In this document: positions 7,412-9,357 of the stretch, one piece after another | Layout of the letters: each line of letters opens with the position of its first letter | Numbering within the stretch: the first letter of the stretch is position 1 | Assembly (NCBI GenBank): GCA_031254535.1 | Contig: JAIRUG010000026.1 | Span: forward strand, 1 to 9,357 | From: Rickettsia sp. | GTDB taxonomy: Bacteria > Pseudomonadota > Alphaproteobacteria > Rickettsiales > Rickettsiaceae | Direction of reading: 5' to 3' | DNA length: 9,357 nt | Position numbers and translations under genes: made by a program | Notes under the pieces: generated by a model | What the model saw: only the letters and a program-made list of their open reading frames with translations | The model's database searches: none | What the model was told of the DNA's origin: nothing

Positions 7412-8122
7412 ATGACTTTAGAGATCAAATCCAATTTAGCTTCTGCCTACCAAATTCTTGCAATTTTGGGCTTAGATGATCATACATATACCCATCTATC
7501 TGCAAGACCTAAAGGGGCTGATTTTTACTATATTTATCCTTTTGGTTTACGATTTAAGGAAGTAATTAGTGATAATTTACTGCAAGTTAGTTTGGATGGA
7601 ACAGTTCTAGAGGGTAGCGAATATAGTTACAGTGAAACCGGCTACGTCACTCACGGTAATATCTACAAAACGAGAGCAGATATTTTATCTATCTTTCATC
7701 TGCATACTCCTGCAACTGTTGCTGTATCATCCATGCGAGTGGGATTGATGCCAATAAGTCAGTGGGCACTGCATTTTTATGAAAAACTATCTTATCATGA
7801 ATATAGCTCTCTTATACTTACGTCTAATCAAACTAATAAAATACTTGACGATCTTGGACAAAATTATGTTATGTTTCTACGTAATCACGGAATATTAGCC
7901 TGTGGTAGGACAATACATGAAGCCATGTTTTATACTTATCATTTAGAACAAGCATGTAAAACTCAATGTTTAGCATGTTCAACAAATCAGGAGTTAATCA
8001 TACCATCTCAAGAAACTTGTAAGAAATCAGTGCAAGACTTATTATCATTCGAAGAAGATTTAGGCAAACGTGATTGGATGGCTTGGCTTAACTTACTCAA
8101 GACGGTTAGGAAACAACTTTAA
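7412..8122 (+). CDS. Class II aldolase/adducin-family protein
   Basis: A 236-residue cytoplasmic protein of the family that includes fuculose-phosphate aldolase, ribulose-phosphate 4-epimerase and adducin heads. The zinc-binding histidines are present: H96 and H98 (FHLHTPA) and H159 (RNHG). The preceding block [14 protein letters not shown] (81-94) aligns with the family's H-x-A-x-Y...RPD segment. The acidic residue nearest the catalytic Glu of fuculose aldolase is E75, but it sits two residues further from H81 than expected, so classical aldolase chemistry is uncertain. The adducin-like subgroup fits better. It follows the channel gene by 18 bp and precedes the broken acetyltransferase by 33 bp, so all three are probably co-transcribed. 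No strong Shine-Dalgarno is visible. The substrate is unknown. Confidence 0.85.
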   Translation: MTLEIKSNLASAYQILAILGLDDHTYTHLSARPKGADFYYIYPFGLRFKEVISDNLLQVSLDGTVLEGSEYSYSETGYVTHGNIYKTRADILSIFHLHTPATVAVSSMRVGLMPISQWALHFYEKLSYHEYSSLILTSNQTNKILDDLGQNYVMFLRNHGILACGRTIHEAMFYTYHLEQACKTQCLACSTNQELIIPSQETCKKSVQDLLSFEEDLGKRDWMAWLNLLKTVRKQL

Positions 8123-8155
8123 CATATTATATAGAATATTTGATATTGGTCGAAA

Positions 8156-8224
8156 ATGATTCAAGAAATTAAGAATATCAACAATCTTAACTTAACATCA
8201 GAGTTAAAAGAATTTCCAAATTAA
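8156..8224 (+). pseudogene. Separated 5' fragment of the GNAT acetyltransferase gene
   Basis: An ATG at 8156 opens 22 codons (MIQEIKN...EFPN) that end in TAA at 8222-8224. The same frame then continues without a stop through 25 codons (GVLWEIIEKNQSGKIFEL...) into the acetyltransferase at 8300. Reading through the single stop gives a 264-codon frame. A CAA to TAA change would explain it. The fragment lies 33 bp after the aldolase-like gene, where an operon start would be expected. It is probably the original start of the downstream gene. Confidence 0.7.
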
Positions 8225-8299
8225 GGTGTACTTTGGGAAATTATAGAGAAAAACCAATCTGGAAAAATATTTGAGCTATCAGGTGGAGCTATATTAATT

Positions 8300-8950
8300 A
8301 TGGAAAACTGCCCCAATCCATTTGTCTTTATTGCAGGATTATTAACAGATGAGGCGATTAAGGATACGATCCCCCTTGTTGGTAATTTAAAGTTTCCAAT
8401 GGTTTACTGCCACCCCAAATATCATCCTTTGTTTTTACGACTCGGGTGGAATTTTCACTTACGCACTGAACTTTCACTCAAAAATCTAAAAGACACTGGA
8501 GTGCCAAAACAATATGTAGATATTGAACCAATTAAGACGTTGGATATCTTTAAAAAATGCTTTCGGTACAAAGAACAATCTCAGCTATATGGTTCAGATA
8601 AAAATTTTTTAATGTATGGTACCGGATATGTGTTATGCCTTGGTTTGCAAGTTGTGAGTGAAGTTTACGCTAGTATTGGTGGCAATTACGCTGAAATATG
8701 TACTATCACCCATCCTGATTATCGTGGTAAAGGATACGGTGCACAAATTGTATCTCATTTAATTACACAGTGTTTCAATACAAAAATAACTCCTAAATGG
8801 AGCTGTAACGTTGATAATAGAGCCTCATTACATACAGCTCTGAAGTTGGGCTTTGAGATAAGCCGTTATTATACATTACTTGTCCCTGATTGCGGCAACG
8901 TTCTTTGCCCTAATTTGGCAAATTGGCTGAAAAATAATCCTTATCCGTGA
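8300..8950 (+). CDS. GNAT-family N-acetyltransferase (probably 5'-truncated)
   Basis: A 216-residue protein whose second half is a GNAT fold, transferring acetyl from acetyl-CoA to an unknown amine. The acetyl-CoA pyrophosphate loop is RGKGYG (142-147) in ITHPDYRGKGYGAQIVSHLI. The late block WSCNVDNRASLHTALKLGFEISRYYTLL (167-194) resembles the ZmaR-like GNAT_acetyltran group (PF12746), an assignment from memory. The same frame extends upstream to an ATG at 8156, interrupted only by TAA at 8222-8224, so about 48 N-terminal positions are lost. Translation could restart at 8300, since AGGTGGAG (8281-8288) lies 11 bases before this ATG. The catalytic domain is intact, so the shorter protein may still work, or the gene may be an early pseudogene. 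It is third in a run after the channel and aldolase-like genes. Confidence 0.78.
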   Translation: MENCPNPFVFIAGLLTDEAIKDTIPLVGNLKFPMVYCHPKYHPLFLRLGWNFHLRTELSLKNLKDTGVPKQYVDIEPIKTLDIFKKCFRYKEQSQLYGSDKNFLMYGTGYVLCLGLQVVSEVYASIGGNYAEICTITHPDYRGKGYGAQIVSHLITQCFNTKITPKWSCNVDNRASLHTALKLGFEISRYYTLLVPDCGNVLCPNLANWLKNNPYP

Positions 8951-9002
8951 GAGTAAACTTATGCAATGCGATTGTTTCGTTGTTGCATTGCCACTCTTCA
9001 CC
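8947..9002 (+). terminator. Stem-loop after the acetyltransferase gene, possible transcription end
   Basis: Starting at the stop codon, GTGAGAGT (8947-8954) can pair with ACTCTTCAC around 8993-9001 with one bulge. Inside it, GCAATGC (8963-8969) pairs perfectly with GCATTGC (8985-8991) around a 15-nt loop. No T-run follows, so it is not a classical intrinsic terminator. It may stabilise the 3' end or be a degenerate relative of the palindromic elements. Confidence 0.45.
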
Positions 9003-9240
9003 AATAAACGCTTGGGATGCATATATAGTCAATTAACTTAAATTGACAACGACGCGATTAGCATACACAAAGTGCGGCTTACTAACTGCAATAAGTGCTT
9101 ATTCGGCACTAATTCAGGTTAATTCACTATATTTAGGTTGTGGGCTTATTATACTCGATACAAAATTAATGCGAGTAATGCGGCGAGGCCAAATAAACTT
9201 GGCCCCAGTTTTGGTGTCCTTTCACAGGTTTTCATTTGCA
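9003..9240. other. Unassigned stretch between the acetyltransferase and the right-hand IS
   Basis: No recognised gene. A 66-codon plus-strand frame (9043-9243) opens only with TTG, lacks a Shine-Dalgarno and matches nothing I know. On the opposite strand a 28-codon ATG frame (9234 down to about 9148) encodes a short peptide with a hydrophobic stretch (SLFGLAALLALILY). Two inverted repeats are clear: GTCAATT-AACTTA-AATTGAC (9028-9047) and GGCCAA-ATAAAC-TTGGCC (9187-9204). Its base composition is less AT-rich than the neighbouring intergenic DNA. It could be a gene remnant, a structured non-coding element or repeat debris next to the insertion sequence. Confidence 0.5.
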
Positions 9241-9251
9241 TAATGGGACTG

Positions 9252-9301
9252 TTGAAAGAAGAAATAGGTATGGTATAATGAAAAAAAAGAAAAAAAGAGA
9301 G
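9252..9301 (+). promoter_or_regulatory. Promoter and ribosome site of the right-hand transposase
   Basis: TTGAAA (9252-9257), 16 bp, then a perfect TATAAT (9274-9279): the best promoter in the window. An A-rich leader follows, and AGAGAG (9296-9301) stands seven bases before the ATG at 9309. The sequence GGGACTGTTGAAAG just upstream could be the inside of an IS terminal repeat, but the other end is not visible. Confidence 0.65.
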
Positions 9302-9308
9302 TTGTAGA

Positions 9309-9357
9309 ATGTTTTCGAATCAAATGACAATGGTAAGTCTAAATCAGTTAGTTAACG
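9309..9357 (+). mobile_element. Probable transposase, first 16 codons (runs off the right edge)
   Basis: The open frame starts at ATG 9309 and continues to the edge, reading MFSNQMTMVSLNQLVN. The pattern M-VSLNQLV near the start resembles the beginning of IS1182/IS5-type transposases, where VSL-x-x-LV introduces the N-terminal domain. It is preceded by its own strong promoter and ribosome site, as is usual for insertion sequences. Only 16 residues can be judged, so the family is tentative, and another protein type cannot be excluded. Confidence 0.5.

Noticed and set aside
9043..9243. 66-codon plus-strand frame as a real gene
   Set aside because: TTG start inside an inverted repeat, no ribosome site, composition and peptide not recognisable; kept only as part of an unassigned region.
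1..9357. tRNA or rRNA genes
   Set aside because: I saw no cloverleaf with conserved T-loop and acceptor stem, and no rRNA-like sequence; a covariance-model scan would settle it.

Overview
The window looks like an AT-rich chromosome segment from an obligate intracellular alphaproteobacterium of the Rickettsiaceae (Rickettsia, Tisiphia/Torix or Megaira-like). This rests on the close match of AspS, Lgt and the MidA-type methyltransferase to remembered Rickettsia proteins, a ProP-type MFS transporter, the strong A/T bias, and short palindromic repeats with TCATTGCGAG...CTCGCAATGA ends. No database search was possible, so the genus is inferred.

Layout from left to right. Positions 2-193 hold the 3' end of an IS630-family transposase. 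aspS (313-2127, +) follows, then an MHS/ProP-like transporter (2157-3428, +). The convergent gap 3429-3934 holds three whole palindromic elements. Next is a minus-strand pair, lgt (5784-4993) then a MidA/NDUFAF7-type methyltransferase (5014-3935), overlapping by 22 bp. The divergent gap 5785-6226 holds two incomplete palindromic elements and a possible operator. A plus-strand run follows: a YbdG-like MscS channel (6227-7393), a class II aldolase/adducin-like protein (7412-8122) and a GNAT acetyltransferase (8300-8950). The acetyltransferase frame is interrupted near its original 5' end by an in-frame TAA. The right edge holds a stem-loop, an unassigned stretch (9003-9240), and the promoter and first 16 codons of what looks like another transposase (9309 onwards).

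Functionally these are housekeeping and transport genes: Asp-tRNA synthesis, osmolyte or metabolite import, lipoprotein maturation, assistance to respiratory complex I, and an osmotic-release channel. Decaying accessory genes and insertion sequences bracket them. I see no phage, CRISPR, toxin-antitoxin or defence system. The most interesting material is the palindromic repeat family: its small internal hairpins change sequence while keeping pairing, and related, partly deleted copies lie on both sides of the lgt-methyltransferase pair.
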